A stretch of DNA of 64,000 nucleotides from Sulfurimonadaceae bacterium (GCA_028683835.1 JAQUHB010000009.1:21102-85101); one strand, 5' to 3'. Counted from the first letter of the stretch, positions 44,635 through 54,134 are shown. Made by a program: numbers and translations. The notes: generated from the sequence alone by a model not told the origin.

Positions 44635-46041
44635 ATGTTTAAAGCAATTTTTACCAACGGTTTTGGAATACTTTTTTCAAGGGTTCTCGGTTTTATACGA
44701 GATCTTTTGACCGCTTCTATTCTAGGAGCCAATATCTACAGCGATATTTTTTTCATAGCCTTTAAACTTCCAAATCTTTTTCGTCGTATTTTTGCCGAAG
44801 GTGCATTTACTCAGGTGTTTTTGCCCTCATTTACCCGTTCTACGAAAAAAAGCCTTTTCTCCGTGCATATTTTTGTGATCTTTCTTTCCATCATTTTACT
44901 TCTCTCATTTTTAGTGACCATTTTTTCAAGTTTTGCCACAAAGATGCTGGCTGTAGGTTTTGATGAAAAGACGATCAGTATCGCGGCACCTTATGTAGCG
45001 ATAAATTTTTACTATCTTCCGCTTATTTTTGCCGTTACATTTTTTAGTACACTTTTACAGTATAAACACTATTTTGGCGTTACGGCGTTTTCAACAGGAT
45101 TATTAAACATCACGCTAATCGCGGCTTTGTATCTCTCAAAAGGCTCTTCTCAAGGTATCATTGTTACTTATCTCAGCTGGGGCGTTATTGCGGGTGGAAT
45201 TCTTCAACTTCTCGTGCATATCTGGGCGGTTCATCGACTCGGATTTTCAAAAATGCTTCTTGGAGGACTTAAATATTTTAAGAGAAAATCCTTACATGTA
45301 AAGAGTGAGACCAAGCAGTTTCGCAAACAATTTCTACCTGCCATGTGGGGAAATTCCGGTGCACAATTTTCATCATTTTTAGATACTTGGCTAGCTTCTT
45401 TTTTAGTCAGCGGATCGATCAGTTATCTTTACTATGCCAACCGCATTTTTCAGCTTCCCCTTGCACTTTTTGCTATTGCGACATCCATCGCTATTTTTCC
45501 TCGAATTTCAAGATTATTAAAAAATGATGATGAAAAAAGAGCGCATGAATATATGAGAAAAGCTTTTTGGTTTTTAGCGTATATCCTAACTTTTAGTACC
45601 CTTTTTGGCTGGGTTCTTGCAGATGAGATTATCAAAATACTTTTTCAGCGTGGCGCATTTACTAGCCAAGATACCGCAACAACCTCGATGGTGCTCAAAA
45701 TGTATATGATCGGTTTACTGCCGTTTGGTTTAACCAAACTCTTTTCACTGTGGTTATATGCTAAACAACAACAAATGAAAGCCGCAAAGATCACCACTTT
45801 TTCCCTCTTGGCAGATATTATATTTTCTGTCACTTTTGTTTCATATCTAGGTGTTGTCGGACTTGCACTTGGAACGACTATCAGCGGAATCGTAAGTTTC
45901 ATTTTGACGCTTCGAGTTTTTGGGGCGAAACCGTTTTTAAATATTTTTCTCACAAAACATGCTCTGTATTTACTTAGCGGATCTGTTGTTTTGACTATTT
46001 TATTATTACTACTTAAGGAGTTCTTACATGTACATATTTGA
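44635..46041 (+). CDS. murJ: Lipid II flippase
   Basis: Inner-membrane MOP-superfamily flippase that moves lipid II for peptidoglycan. The ORF track begins at 44506, inside the divergent fapA gene; the natural start is ATG at 44635 (MFKAIFTNGFGILFSRVLGF), which gives 468 residues. RDLLTASILGANIYSDIFFIAFKLPNLFRRIFAEGAF is the MurJ N-terminal signature, and about 13-14 hydrophobic segments follow. It overlaps cysS by 14 bases. One TTACATGTAA copy encodes LHV. Confidence 0.94.
   Translation: MFKAIFTNGFGILFSRVLGFIRDLLTASILGANIYSDIFFIAFKLPNLFRRIFAEGAFTQVFLPSFTRSTKKSLFSVHIFVIFLSIILLLSFLVTIFSSFATKMLAVGFDEKTISIAAPYVAINFYYLPLIFAVTFFSTLLQYKHYFGVTAFSTGLLNITLIAALYLSKGSSQGIIVTYLSWGVIAGGILQLLVHIWAVHRLGFSKMLLGGLKYFKRKSLHVKSETKQFRKQFLPAMWGNSGAQFSSFLDTWLASFLVSGSISYLYYANRIFQLPLALFAIATSIAIFPRISRLLKNDDEKRAHEYMRKAFWFLAYILTFSTLFGWVLADEIIKILFQRGAFTSQDTATTSMVLKMYMIGLLPFGLTKLFSLWLYAKQQQMKAAKITTFSLLADIIFSVTFVSYLGVVGLALGTTISGIVSFILTLRVFGAKPFLNIFLTKHALYLLSGSVVLTILLLLLKEFLHVHI
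45292..45301. repeat. TTACATGTAA palindrome, copy 12
   Basis: In murJ, read as Leu-His-Val (SLHVKSE). Confidence 0.85.
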
Positions 46042-47434
46042 CAGTGTTCAAAAGATAAAAAGAGAGTTTATCTCTCTTAAAAAAAATGAAGTTTCTTTGT
46101 ATGTTTGTGGCCCTACAGTGTATGATGATGCACACCTTGGTCACGCGAAAAGTGCTCTTGTTTTTGACTTGCTTTCTCGTGTTTTAAGAGCTGAAGGTTA
46201 CCATGTCAAATATGCAAGAAACATTACAGATATCGATGATAAAATCATCAAAAAAGCTTCAGAGCTTGGCGTGAGTATCAAAGAGATCACAGACAAATAC
46301 ACCGAAGCGTATCACGTAGATATGGCGCATCTTGGGATACAGAGACCAGATATTGAGCCAAAAGCCACCGAATCACTAGATGCGATGTTTCTTATGATAC
46401 AAAATCTCCTAGATCGTGGGCATGCCTATCAGATAAGTAACGGTGACATCTATTTTGACACGGTAAGCGACGCTGAGTATCTCAGTATATCGCACAGAGT
46501 TCAAAACGAAGATGAGAAGCAAAACAGGGTTTTAAACTCCGATGAGAAAAAAAACAGTGCAGATTTTGCCCTTTGGAAAAGTGTAAATGACGGTGATATC
46601 AGTTTTGACTCTCCTTTTGGCAAAGGTCGTCCGGGGTGGCACTTAGAGTGTTCTGCGATGATTGAAAAGCACCTTGCATGCGAGAATGTCAGCAAATACG
46701 CTATCGACATCCACGGCGGCGGTGCTGACCTTCTTTTTCCTCATCATGAAAATGAAGCCGCACAGACACGATGTTCTACAAATCACGAAATTGCGGCGTA
46801 TTGGATGCATAACGGTTTTGTAAACATCGACGGAGAAAAGATGAGCAAGAGTCTTGGAAACAGCTTTTTTATCAAAGACGCGCTCAAAATCTATGATGGA
46901 GAACTGCTTCGTTTTTATCTACTTTCAACACATTATAGAAGTAATTTCAACTTCAACGACGAGGATCTTTTAGCTTCTAAAAAACGTCTTGACAAACTCT
47001 ATCGCTTGAAAAAACGTCTCTTTGGTTTGGAAGTTCATTCTGATATGCAAACAGCTTTTAAAACAAAACTTCTTCACGCACTCAAAGATGATCTCAACGT
47101 TTCTACTGCACTCTCAGTGATCGATGAGATGATCTCGTCCGTCAATGAAACGCTAGATTCTGCGGGCAAACATAAAGAGCTTAAACGCGAAGCTATGATA
47201 GATATGGCTTACATCGAAGAACTTTTAGGTTTTGGTCTTCAAAATCCATTTGAGTATTTTCAAACAGGTGTTGATAAAGAGACAAGAGAAAAGTTACAAG
47301 AGCTTATAGAAAAGAGAAATATTGCTAAAAAAGAAAAAGATTTTGCAACTTCTGATAGCTTAAGAGATGAAATCTTAAGCTACGGTGTAACGATAATGGA
47401 CACGCCACAGGGCACATTTTGGGAAAGGGTTTAA
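46028..47434 (+). CDS. cysS: Cysteinyl-tRNA synthetase
   Basis: Class I synthetase charging tRNA-Cys. The first zinc ligand and HIGH motif are in CGPTVYDDAHLGHAKS, with GWHLECSAM and HGGGADLLFPHHENE for further Zn ligands, and KMSKSLGNSF as KMSKS. 468 residues. The ribosome site AAGGAG lies within the end of murJ, 6 bases before the ATG, and a near copy of the palindrome (TTACATGTAC, 46024-46033) covers the start codon itself. Confidence 0.96.
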   Translation: MYIFDSVQKIKREFISLKKNEVSLYVCGPTVYDDAHLGHAKSALVFDLLSRVLRAEGYHVKYARNITDIDDKIIKKASELGVSIKEITDKYTEAYHVDMAHLGIQRPDIEPKATESLDAMFLMIQNLLDRGHAYQISNGDIYFDTVSDAEYLSISHRVQNEDEKQNRVLNSDEKKNSADFALWKSVNDGDISFDSPFGKGRPGWHLECSAMIEKHLACENVSKYAIDIHGGGADLLFPHHENEAAQTRCSTNHEIAAYWMHNGFVNIDGEKMSKSLGNSFFIKDALKIYDGELLRFYLLSTHYRSNFNFNDEDLLASKKRLDKLYRLKKRLFGLEVHSDMQTAFKTKLLHALKDDLNVSTALSVIDEMISSVNETLDSAGKHKELKREAMIDMAYIEELLGFGLQNPFEYFQTGVDKETREKLQELIEKRNIAKKEKDFATSDSLRDEILSYGVTIMDTPQGTFWERV

Positions 47435-47479
47435 ACGCAACCACTTAACCATGTAAGGGATAGTTTACCTTTTTTTTTG

Positions 47480-47485
47480 TATAAT
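47480..47485 (+). promoter_or_regulatory. -10 element of pyrD behind a T9 tract
   Basis: TATAAT after a run of nine T and one G, 34 bases before the likely pyrD ATG at 47520. Confidence 0.55.
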
Positions 47486-47519
47486 GACAGACTTTTAAAC
47501 ATGGTGGGTGACTAATAAA

Positions 47520-48578
47520 ATGATTGATTACGATAATTTGAAGCAATGGCTTTTTAAGCTTGATCCTGAGAACGCGCACCATCTCGCTGAGTTTTGTTTA
47601 AGAACCCCAAACATCTGTCCTAACATTTTTAACAGCTTTTTAAATGATCACTTCGTTACAAGTCCAGTTTTGCAACAAAATATTTTTGGAGTTGATTTTT
47701 TAAATCCGATAGGCCTTGGTGCTGGATTTGATAAAAATGCCACTATGATCCGTGGAATTCAAATACTTGGATTTGGATATACCGAGATAGGAACTGTCAC
47801 GCCAAGAGCTCAAGGCGGCAATCCTAAACCAAGAATGTTTCGTCATATAGATGAAGAAACGCTTCAAAATGCGATGGGTTTTAACAATGAAGGTCTTTTA
47901 AAAGTTCAACGTAGACTTCAAAAAAGATACCCTTTTTCTACGCCTATCGGTATTAACATCGGAAAAAACAAAACAACATCGGAAAAAGATGCTCTTGGTG
48001 ATTACACAAAACTCATTCGTGGGTTACATGAACTTGGAGATTACATAGTAATTAATATCTCTTCTCCAAATACTCCAGGGCTTCGTGATTTACAAAATGA
48101 AGAGTTTATAACAGCACTTTTTTCTGAAGCAAAAGAGATCACAGGGAAGCCTATACTTCTTAAAATCGCGCCTGATATGAGCACACAACAAGCGGTAGAT
48201 CTCACATCTCTTGCTGTTGAAAAAGGTGCAGATGGGATTATCGCTACTAACACGACTATTGATTATTCATTAGTTCCGCATCCTGAAAAGATAGGCGGAC
48301 TCAGCGGTGCTGTCTTAAAACAAAAAAGCTTTGAGATCTTTGATGCCATCGCAAAGGAACTCTATGGTAAAACCACCCTCATCTCTGTTGGCGGGATCGA
48401 TTCTGCACATGAAGCGTATAAACGTATCAAAGCGGGTGCATCTTTAGTACAAATATATACAGGACTGGTTTTTGGAGGTCCAGATATGATACGAGATATC
48501 AATCTTGAACTGATCGATCTCATCCAAGAAGATGGATACACAAATATAACGCAAGCTATCGGTGCGAATCGAAGATGA
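47520..48578 (+). CDS. pyrD: Dihydroorotate dehydrogenase (quinone), class 2
   Basis: Oxidises dihydroorotate to orotate with quinone as acceptor, bound to the inner membrane; fourth step of pyrimidine synthesis. The N-terminal helix is followed by FLNPIGLGAGFDKNA, MFRHIDEETLQNAMGFNNEG, INISSPNTPGLRDLQ with the catalytic Ser, and ISVGGIDSAHEAYKRIKAGAS for FMN. The track starts at GTG 47508; MIDYDNLKQWLFKLDPENAH at 47520 fits class 2 homologues and gives 352 residues. It overlaps the M16 peptidase gene by 4 bases. Confidence 0.94.
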   Translation: MIDYDNLKQWLFKLDPENAHHLAEFCLRTPNICPNIFNSFLNDHFVTSPVLQQNIFGVDFLNPIGLGAGFDKNATMIRGIQILGFGYTEIGTVTPRAQGGNPKPRMFRHIDEETLQNAMGFNNEGLLKVQRRLQKRYPFSTPIGINIGKNKTTSEKDALGDYTKLIRGLHELGDYIVINISSPNTPGLRDLQNEEFITALFSEAKEITGKPILLKIAPDMSTQQAVDLTSLAVEKGADGIIATNTTIDYSLVPHPEKIGGLSGAVLKQKSFEIFDAIAKELYGKTTLISVGGIDSAHEAYKRIKAGASLVQIYTGLVFGGPDMIRDINLELIDLIQEDGYTNITQAIGANRR

Positions 48579-49957
48579 AAACAATAGCTGCAATCATTAC
48601 AGTATTGCTCATTACGATGGGCATTGGTTATGTTTTGAAAAACAATAAAAAAACAGAAATAAAAGAGAGCACAGTGAATCAAAAAAATAAAATATCGTCA
48701 CTCCCGGGATATGAAACTTTAACATTAGAAAATGGCTTACAGATAGTTGTCATTCCTATGCATAATAACTCAAATGTCATCTCAACTGATATTTTCTATA
48801 AAGTTGGAAGTAGAAATGAAGTGATGGGTAAAACAGGTATTGCTCATATGCTTGAACACATGAACTTTAAATCTACAAAAAACCTTGCGGCTGGCGAGTT
48901 TGATAAAGAGGTTAAAAGTGTTGGCGGTCTCAACAACGCATCGACTGGATTCGACTATACGCATTACTATATCAAATCAAGCACTCAAAATCTTGACAAA
49001 TCGCTCTCTCTTTTTGCGGAACTGATGAAAAATCTCAATCTTAAAGATGATGAGTTTCAACCAGAGCGTAAAGTTGTAGCAGAAGAGAGACGTTGGAGAA
49101 CAGATAATTCACCTATTGGTTATCTTTACTTTAGACTTTTTAACAATACTTATGTTTACCATCCTTACCACTGGACACCGATCGGTTTTATGAATGATAT
49201 TCAAACATGGACACTTAAAGATATTCAAGATTTTCATAAGACTTATTATCAACCAAAAAATGCTATCCTCATCGTTACTGGTGATGTAGATCCTAAAGAG
49301 GTTTTCAAAAGCGCTCAAAAAGAGTTTGAACTTATCAAAAATGAACTTCCTATTCCCGATGTGAAGTTTGTAGAACCCGAGCAAGATGGACCAAAAAGAG
49401 TGACTATCTATAAGGAAAGTGAAGTGGAGATGGTCGCTATCGCATTTCATATACCAAATTTTCAAAATCCGGATCAAGTAAAACTCTCAGCAATCAGCGC
49501 CCTTTTAAGTGATGGAAAAAGCAGCAGACTTTACAGTGATCTTGTAGATAAAAAACATCTCGTCAATCAGATCTACGCATACAATATGGAAAACAAAGAT
49601 CCGGGAATATTTCTCTTTTTAGCTTCATGTAATCCGGGTGTAAAAGCTGAAGATGTTGAAAATGAGATCAAAGCACAGATCGCACTTCTTGTAAATTCAG
49701 AAGTTTCGCAAGCTGAGCTTGATAAAGTAAAAATCAATACAAAATCAGAATTTATCTATTCATTAGAGAGTTCAACATCTGTTGCAGATCTTTTTGGAAG
49801 TTATCTTGCACGTGGAGATATAGCACCTTTAGAGCATTATGAAGAATCTATCAACAAGTTAACACTTGAAGATATACAAACAGCAGCAAAAAAATATTTT
49901 GATTTTTCAAAATCGACAACTGTTATTTTGAGAAAAAAACCTAAAGAGGACAAATAG
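48575..49957 (+). CDS. M16-family zinc metallopeptidase
   Basis: Pitrilysin-family peptidase, probably periplasmic and membrane-anchored: one hydrophobic N-terminal segment (about 4-23) precedes the peptidase domain. The inverted zinc motif HxxEH is in IAHMLEHMNFKST, with a downstream glutamate expected in AEERRWRTDNSP. The second, inactive M16 domain runs from about 230 to 440. 460 residues, a single-subunit form. It stands between pyrD and dapA, as I recall in Campylobacter (Cj0805). The natural substrate is not known. Confidence 0.9.
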   Translation: MKTIAAIITVLLITMGIGYVLKNNKKTEIKESTVNQKNKISSLPGYETLTLENGLQIVVIPMHNNSNVISTDIFYKVGSRNEVMGKTGIAHMLEHMNFKSTKNLAAGEFDKEVKSVGGLNNASTGFDYTHYYIKSSTQNLDKSLSLFAELMKNLNLKDDEFQPERKVVAEERRWRTDNSPIGYLYFRLFNNTYVYHPYHWTPIGFMNDIQTWTLKDIQDFHKTYYQPKNAILIVTGDVDPKEVFKSAQKEFELIKNELPIPDVKFVEPEQDGPKRVTIYKESEVEMVAIAFHIPNFQNPDQVKLSAISALLSDGKSSRLYSDLVDKKHLVNQIYAYNMENKDPGIFLFLASCNPGVKAEDVENEIKAQIALLVNSEVSQAELDKVKINTKSEFIYSLESSTSVADLFGSYLARGDIAPLEHYEESINKLTLEDIQTAAKKYFDFSKSTTVILRKKPKEDK

Positions 49958-49958
49958 T

Positions 49959-50852
49959 ATGAAATTAGTCACCGGTTCAACAACTGCACTCATCACCCCA
50001 TTTAAAAATGGAAAACTTGATGAGAGCTCTTATGCAAAATTGATACAACGTCAAATCGACAACGGCATTGAGGCAGTATGTCCTGTCGGAACTACGGGAG
50101 AGAGTGCTACTCTTACTCATGATGAAGACAGAAGATGTATGGAGATTGCCGTAGAGGTCTGCCGTGGTACAAATGCAAAAGTCCTCGCAGGTGCTGGAAG
50201 CAATGCAACAGCTGAAGCGATACAAACAGCAAAAGTGGCACAAGAATGCGGCGTAGATGCTATCTTCTCTGTTGCTCCATACTATGTCAAACCTTCTCAA
50301 GAAGGGCTTTATCAACATTATAAGGCTATAGCAGAGTCAGTGCCTGATATGCCATTTATGCTTTACAATGTTCCAGGACGTACAGGTGTAGATATCTTGG
50401 CAGATACAGTGATAAGACTCTTTGATGATATACCAAATATTTATGGGATCAAAGAAGCAACTGGAAGTATAGAAAGATCAATAGAACTTCTTTCACGCAG
50501 ACCTGATCTTAAAGTCTTCAGCGGTGATGATGCTATCGACTATCCTATTTTAGCGAACGGTGGAGCGGGTATCACTTCTGTGACAAGCAATTTGCTTCCA
50601 GACCTCAAAAGTGAACTCGTTAGACTCGCACTCAGTGGTGATTATGCAGGTGCAAAAACGATCAATGATATGCTTTACCCTATCAACAAAGTGCTCTTTA
50701 TAGAATCAAATCCAATCATGATAAAAGCGGCTATGTATGTAGCAGGACTCATCGATACACTTGAATACAGACTGCCTCTTGTTCCTCCAAGTGCTGAAAA
50801 TTTGAAAAAACTAGAAGCTGTTATGAAAAACTATACGATTAAAGGATTGTAA
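49959..50852 (+). CDS. dapA: 4-hydroxy-tetrahydrodipicolinate synthase
   Basis: Condenses pyruvate with aspartate semialdehyde in the diaminopimelate/lysine pathway. TIM-barrel Schiff-base enzyme: VCPVGTTGESATLTHDE, MLYNVPGRTGVD with the catalytic Tyr, and YGIKEATGSIER with the Schiff-base lysine (about 163). 297 residues. AGAGGAC precedes the ATG, one base after the peptidase gene. It supplies DAP for the MurF tripeptide substrate. The stop overlaps the start of the next gene. Confidence 0.95.
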   Translation: MKLVTGSTTALITPFKNGKLDESSYAKLIQRQIDNGIEAVCPVGTTGESATLTHDEDRRCMEIAVEVCRGTNAKVLAGAGSNATAEAIQTAKVAQECGVDAIFSVAPYYVKPSQEGLYQHYKAIAESVPDMPFMLYNVPGRTGVDILADTVIRLFDDIPNIYGIKEATGSIERSIELLSRRPDLKVFSGDDAIDYPILANGGAGITSVTSNLLPDLKSELVRLALSGDYAGAKTINDMLYPINKVLFIESNPIMIKAAMYVAGLIDTLEYRLPLVPPSAENLKKLEAVMKNYTIKGL

Positions 50853-51622
50853 TGATGACTGGAAAGACTCTGTTTATAAGTGGTGGAACTCGTGGAATCG
50901 GAAAAGCTATTGTTTACGCTTTCGCTGCACAAGGGTGTAATGTCGCGTTTACTTATGCATCAAGTGCTGATACTGCAAATGAGATCATCGCAGATATTGA
51001 ATCAAAATATGGCATAAAGGCAAAAGCATATATGCTCAATATCTTAGAGCCTGACACATATAAAGAGGTTTATGCATTATTTGATCAGGATTTTGACCGC
51101 CTTGACTTTTTCATCTCCAATGCAATCATCTCAGGGCGCGCAGTTGTCGGTGGATTTGGTCCATTTATGCGTCTCAAACCAAAGGGTTTAAACAATATCT
51201 ATATCGCTACGGTTGATGCTTTTGTCGTGGGTGCTCAAGAAGCGGCAAAACGTATGGAAAAAGTGGGTGGAGGAAGTATTATCTCTATGAGCTCAACAGG
51301 AAACTTGGTATACACTCCAAACTATGCAGGTCACGGAACTAACAAAGCGGCAGTCGAAGCCATGGTGCGTTACGCGGCGGCTGAACTTGGTGAAAAAGGG
51401 ATTCGTGTTAATGCAGTCAGTGGCGGTCCTATCGATACAGACGCATTAAAAGCGTTTCCAAACTATGAAGAGGTGAAAGAAGAAGTAGTAAGACGTTCAC
51501 CACTCAGCAGAATGGGTGAAGCAGAAGATCTTACCGGTGCGTGTATGTTTTTATGCTCAGACGCATCTTCATGGATGACAGGGCAAACTGTTGTTATCGA
51601 TGGTGGAACAACATTCCAATAA
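50852..51622 (+). CDS. FabL-like short-chain dehydrogenase (possible enoyl-ACP reductase)
   Basis: Classical SDR of 256 residues: cofactor motif SGGTRGIGKAIV, SNAI for the NAG position, SMSS for the catalytic serine. The active site reads NYAGHGTNKAA, so Tyr and Lys are spaced Y-x6-K as in FabI/FabL rather than the common Y-x3-K. VNAVSGGPIDTDALKAFPN closely resembles B. subtilis FabL as I remember it. An enoyl-ACP reductase role is therefore plausible, though homologues beside dapA in this phylum are often labelled 7-alpha-hydroxysteroid dehydrogenase. ATG overlaps the dapA stop; AAAGGA precedes it. Confidence 0.85.
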   Translation: MMTGKTLFISGGTRGIGKAIVYAFAAQGCNVAFTYASSADTANEIIADIESKYGIKAKAYMLNILEPDTYKEVYALFDQDFDRLDFFISNAIISGRAVVGGFGPFMRLKPKGLNNIYIATVDAFVVGAQEAAKRMEKVGGGSIISMSSTGNLVYTPNYAGHGTNKAAVEAMVRYAAAELGEKGIRVNAVSGGPIDTDALKAFPNYEEVKEEVVRRSPLSRMGEAEDLTGACMFLCSDASSWMTGQTVVIDGGTTFQ

Positions 51623-51652
51623 ATTACAAAAGGCTTACCAGCCTCTTGTAAT
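51623..51652. terminator. Bidirectional hairpin between FabL-like and cytochrome genes
   Basis: ATTACAAAAGGCT-TACC-AGCCTCTTGTAAT, a 13-base stem with one mismatch. The right arm lies in the last codons (ITRGW and stop) of the convergent cytochrome gene. There is no marked T-run, so termination strength is uncertain. Confidence 0.5.
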
Positions 51653-52027
51653 AGCATGGCAATGTGTACAGCTATGAATTACACCAGAATAAGCATCTGC
51701 AGCGTTTACAGTACTGTTTTCATCAATAAAATCTTTCATTTTAACTAGATACATATTTAAATTTTTTGCACTTATATAAGCAATCGTTGCATATTTTTTC
51801 TTTTCCGAAGGTAAAATTGATTCAGCACATTTGGCATCTTGAAATATATTGTTTGCTTGTTGAATCTTTGTAATACCACTTAAAATTGATTCTTTGTTAT
51901 TATATAAAAATCCATCTTGTATAAGAATCATTCCATCTCTCATATTTTTCATATTCAAAGGAATATCCTCACTTGCATGGACTCCAATAGCACCCAATAA
52001 GCTTAAACTTATCAATAGTTTTTTCAT
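51635..52027 (-). CDS. Periplasmic cytochrome c'-like monohaem protein
   Basis: A 130-residue exported protein: signal MKKLLISLSLLGAIGVHA, helical body, and one C-terminal haem site CTHCH ten residues from the end. The haem at the extreme C-terminus of a four-helix protein is the layout of cytochrome c' and c-556. The predicted helices (MKNMRDGMILIQDGFLY, ILSGITKIQQANNIF, KKKYATIAYISAKNLNMYLVKMKDFI) agree. An electron-carrier or gas-binding role is possible. Divergent from the PAS/MCP pair. Confidence 0.82.
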   Translation of the reverse strand: MKKLLISLSLLGAIGVHASEDIPLNMKNMRDGMILIQDGFLYNNKESILSGITKIQQANNIFQDAKCAESILPSEKKKYATIAYISAKNLNMYLVKMKDFIDENSTVNAADAYSGVIHSCTHCHAITRGW

Positions 52028-52189
52028 TCAATTACCTTACTCTTTTTAATTTTGACATCCTATCAAACTTTCATTGAAAGAAACATTGATTACAAAAAGT
52101 TACATTTCTAGTAAACAAGATTATTTATGACAATCAAAATAATTCTTGATAAGGATATAGTGATAAAATGAAATTAACAAGGAGTAACA

Positions 52190-52699
52190 ATGCAAAAACC
52201 AAGCCCTACACAGATACAAAAAGAGTTAAATATAGGAGATTTTATTGTTTCTAAGACAGATCTAAAGGGGAAGATCATCTATGGCAATAAAATGTTTATT
52301 AAAATATCCGGTTATAGCGAATCCGAACTTTTAGGCCAACCACATTCGATCCTACGTCATCCGGATATGCCGAAAATCATTTTCAAATTCCTTTGGGATC
52401 GCATTCAAAATAAACAGGAGATTTTTGCTTATGTAAAAAATCTTTGTAAAGATGGTGCCTACTATTGGGTTTTTGCAAATGTAACTGCAACAACCGATGA
52501 AAATGGCCAGATTCGTGACTTTCACTCTGTCAGAAGAAAGCCGAGCCAAAAAGCAATGGATATTATTCCAAATCTTTACAGTCAGTTATTATCTGCTGAG
52601 AGATCAGGCGGTATTGACGCTTCAAAAATACTACTAGAAAGAACACTTAAAGAACAAGGAGTCGATTATGACGGGTTTATCCTCAACCTTCAACAATAA
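52190..52699 (+). CDS. Aer/CetB-like PAS protein (energy taxis)
   Basis: A 169-residue soluble protein with one Aer-type PAS domain: [29 protein letters not shown], and [23 protein letters not shown] are near-identical in pattern to the FAD-binding PAS of Aer. The tryptophan usually following GxP is replaced by Phe (QEIF). It is the size of C. jejuni CetB, the PAS half of the CetA/CetB receptor. AAGGAG precedes the ATG. Its last 32 bases overlap the chemoreceptor gene in another frame, which supports joint function. Confidence 0.88.
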   Translation: MQKPSPTQIQKELNIGDFIVSKTDLKGKIIYGNKMFIKISGYSESELLGQPHSILRHPDMPKIIFKFLWDRIQNKQEIFAYVKNLCKDGAYYWVFANVTATTDENGQIRDFHSVRRKPSQKAMDIIPNLYSQLLSAERSGGIDASKILLERTLKEQGVDYDGFILNLQQ

Positions 52700-54125
52700 A
52701 CAAACTTTACTCTACCTCACACTTTCCATTGTGGGTGCTGCGCTAATTGGTGTATATTTTTCTTATCTCGTGACACTGATTTTTTTAGTTGTAATAGCTG
52801 CAGGATTTTTTATACCGGATCAGGGAGCATGCGAAAAAATTTTTCAAGATGATCTTATCCGTCAAATCCGTGATGTTCTTATTAAAGCTGGCAAAGGTGG
52901 CTTATCTGAGCGTATCACTGGTATAGATGACAAACATATTATGCAAGGAATCGCATGGGGAATCAATGATATGCTTGATCAAACAGAACAGATGATGCGC
53001 GATATAAAAGCTTCGATTGAAGAAGCAAATAAAGGCAATACAAAAAGAGTTATCTTTAAAGAAGGATACAAAGGAGACTTTGCTGCATCTACACCTTACT
53101 TAAATGATTCTATACGTCTCATTTCTGAAGCGTTTAAAGGAAAGATGAGAGTCAAGCTAGCTGTCGCATTTGAAAAAAATAGTGGTGGGATTTCTGATGG
53201 ACTTTCTGTAATACAAGATGATATTATCAAAAATACACAGTTTACAAAAACGATTACAGACGCGGCAACTCAAACTGCTAATAAAGTAGTTCAATCTCAA
53301 GAAAGTGTTTCTGTTATCGTTGATAATATCGAGCATCTATTGCAACTTATCGGCAATTCAAATATGGCAATTGGTTCACTTAATGAAAGAACCAATGAGA
53401 TCAGCACTATCGCAAGCCTCATCAAAGATATTGCAGACCAAACAAATCTTTTGGCTCTTAATGCTGCCATAGAAGCGGCACGTGCCGGTGAACATGGACG
53501 TGGTTTTGCTGTGGTTGCCGATGAAGTAAGAAAACTCGCAGAACGGACGCAAAAAGCGACACAAGAGATATCCATGACCCTTCAAACACTGCAGCAAGAA
53601 GCAAATGACATCCTATCGAGCTCAGAGGATATGAATCAACTAGCATCAGATTCACAGAAAAATATCAATAATTTTGAAGATGTCATCCATGAGTTTTCTA
53701 AAACAGTCTCCAATACTGCCACGATCTCAAAACTGATTAACAGTTCTCTGTTTACAACACTTGTAAAAGTCGATCATATTATCTTCAAACATAACGCTTA
53801 CTCTACTCTCTTCAATGAAGACAAAGCAAAAGCAGCAACTTTCTCAAATCATCATAGCTGTAGAATGGGTAAATGGTATTTTGAGGGTGATGGTAAAGAA
53901 TATTTTTCACATACAAATGCTTACAAAGAGATGGAACGTCCACATGCAAAAGTGCATGAAGTCGTTCTTGATTCTATTACCTGTGTTTTAGATAATTCAT
54001 GTATGCATGAAGATAAATATGAGCACCTTGTTGCAAATATGGCTACAATGGAATCAAGTTCTCAAGAACTTTTTGTTCACTTAGATAATATGGTGAGAGA
54101 AGCTAATTCAGATATAAAAATTTAG
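52668..54125 (+). CDS. CetA-like chemoreceptor with C-terminal CZB zinc domain
   Basis: A 485-residue methyl-accepting chemotaxis protein with no periplasmic sensor: a hydrophobic hairpin at about 12-46, a HAMP-like linker, then the signalling tip [41 protein letters not shown]. The C-terminal 110 residues form a chemoreceptor zinc-binding (CZB) domain: [19 protein letters not shown] and PHAKVH supply the His/Cys ligands. Input probably comes from the PAS protein encoded by the overlapping upstream gene, and zinc or redox state via CZB. Its ribosome site AAGGAG lies inside that gene. Confidence 0.9.
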   Translation: MTGLSSTFNNKQTLLYLTLSIVGAALIGVYFSYLVTLIFLVVIAAGFFIPDQGACEKIFQDDLIRQIRDVLIKAGKGGLSERITGIDDKHIMQGIAWGINDMLDQTEQMMRDIKASIEEANKGNTKRVIFKEGYKGDFAASTPYLNDSIRLISEAFKGKMRVKLAVAFEKNSGGISDGLSVIQDDIIKNTQFTKTITDAATQTANKVVQSQESVSVIVDNIEHLLQLIGNSNMAIGSLNERTNEISTIASLIKDIADQTNLLALNAAIEAARAGEHGRGFAVVADEVRKLAERTQKATQEISMTLQTLQQEANDILSSSEDMNQLASDSQKNINNFEDVIHEFSKTVSNTATISKLINSSLFTTLVKVDHIIFKHNAYSTLFNEDKAKAATFSNHHSCRMGKWYFEGDGKEYFSHTNAYKEMERPHAKVHEVVLDSITCVLDNSCMHEDKYEHLVANMATMESSSQELFVHLDNMVREANSDIKI

Positions 54126-54134
54126 ACCTTTTGG

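Noticed and set aside
52086-52104. TGTAACT and TGTAATC units upstream of the cytochrome gene, like the pst operators
   Set aside because: The two units have a 10-base period and no -10 at the matching distance, so I do not count it with the pst sites, though it could be a weak site.
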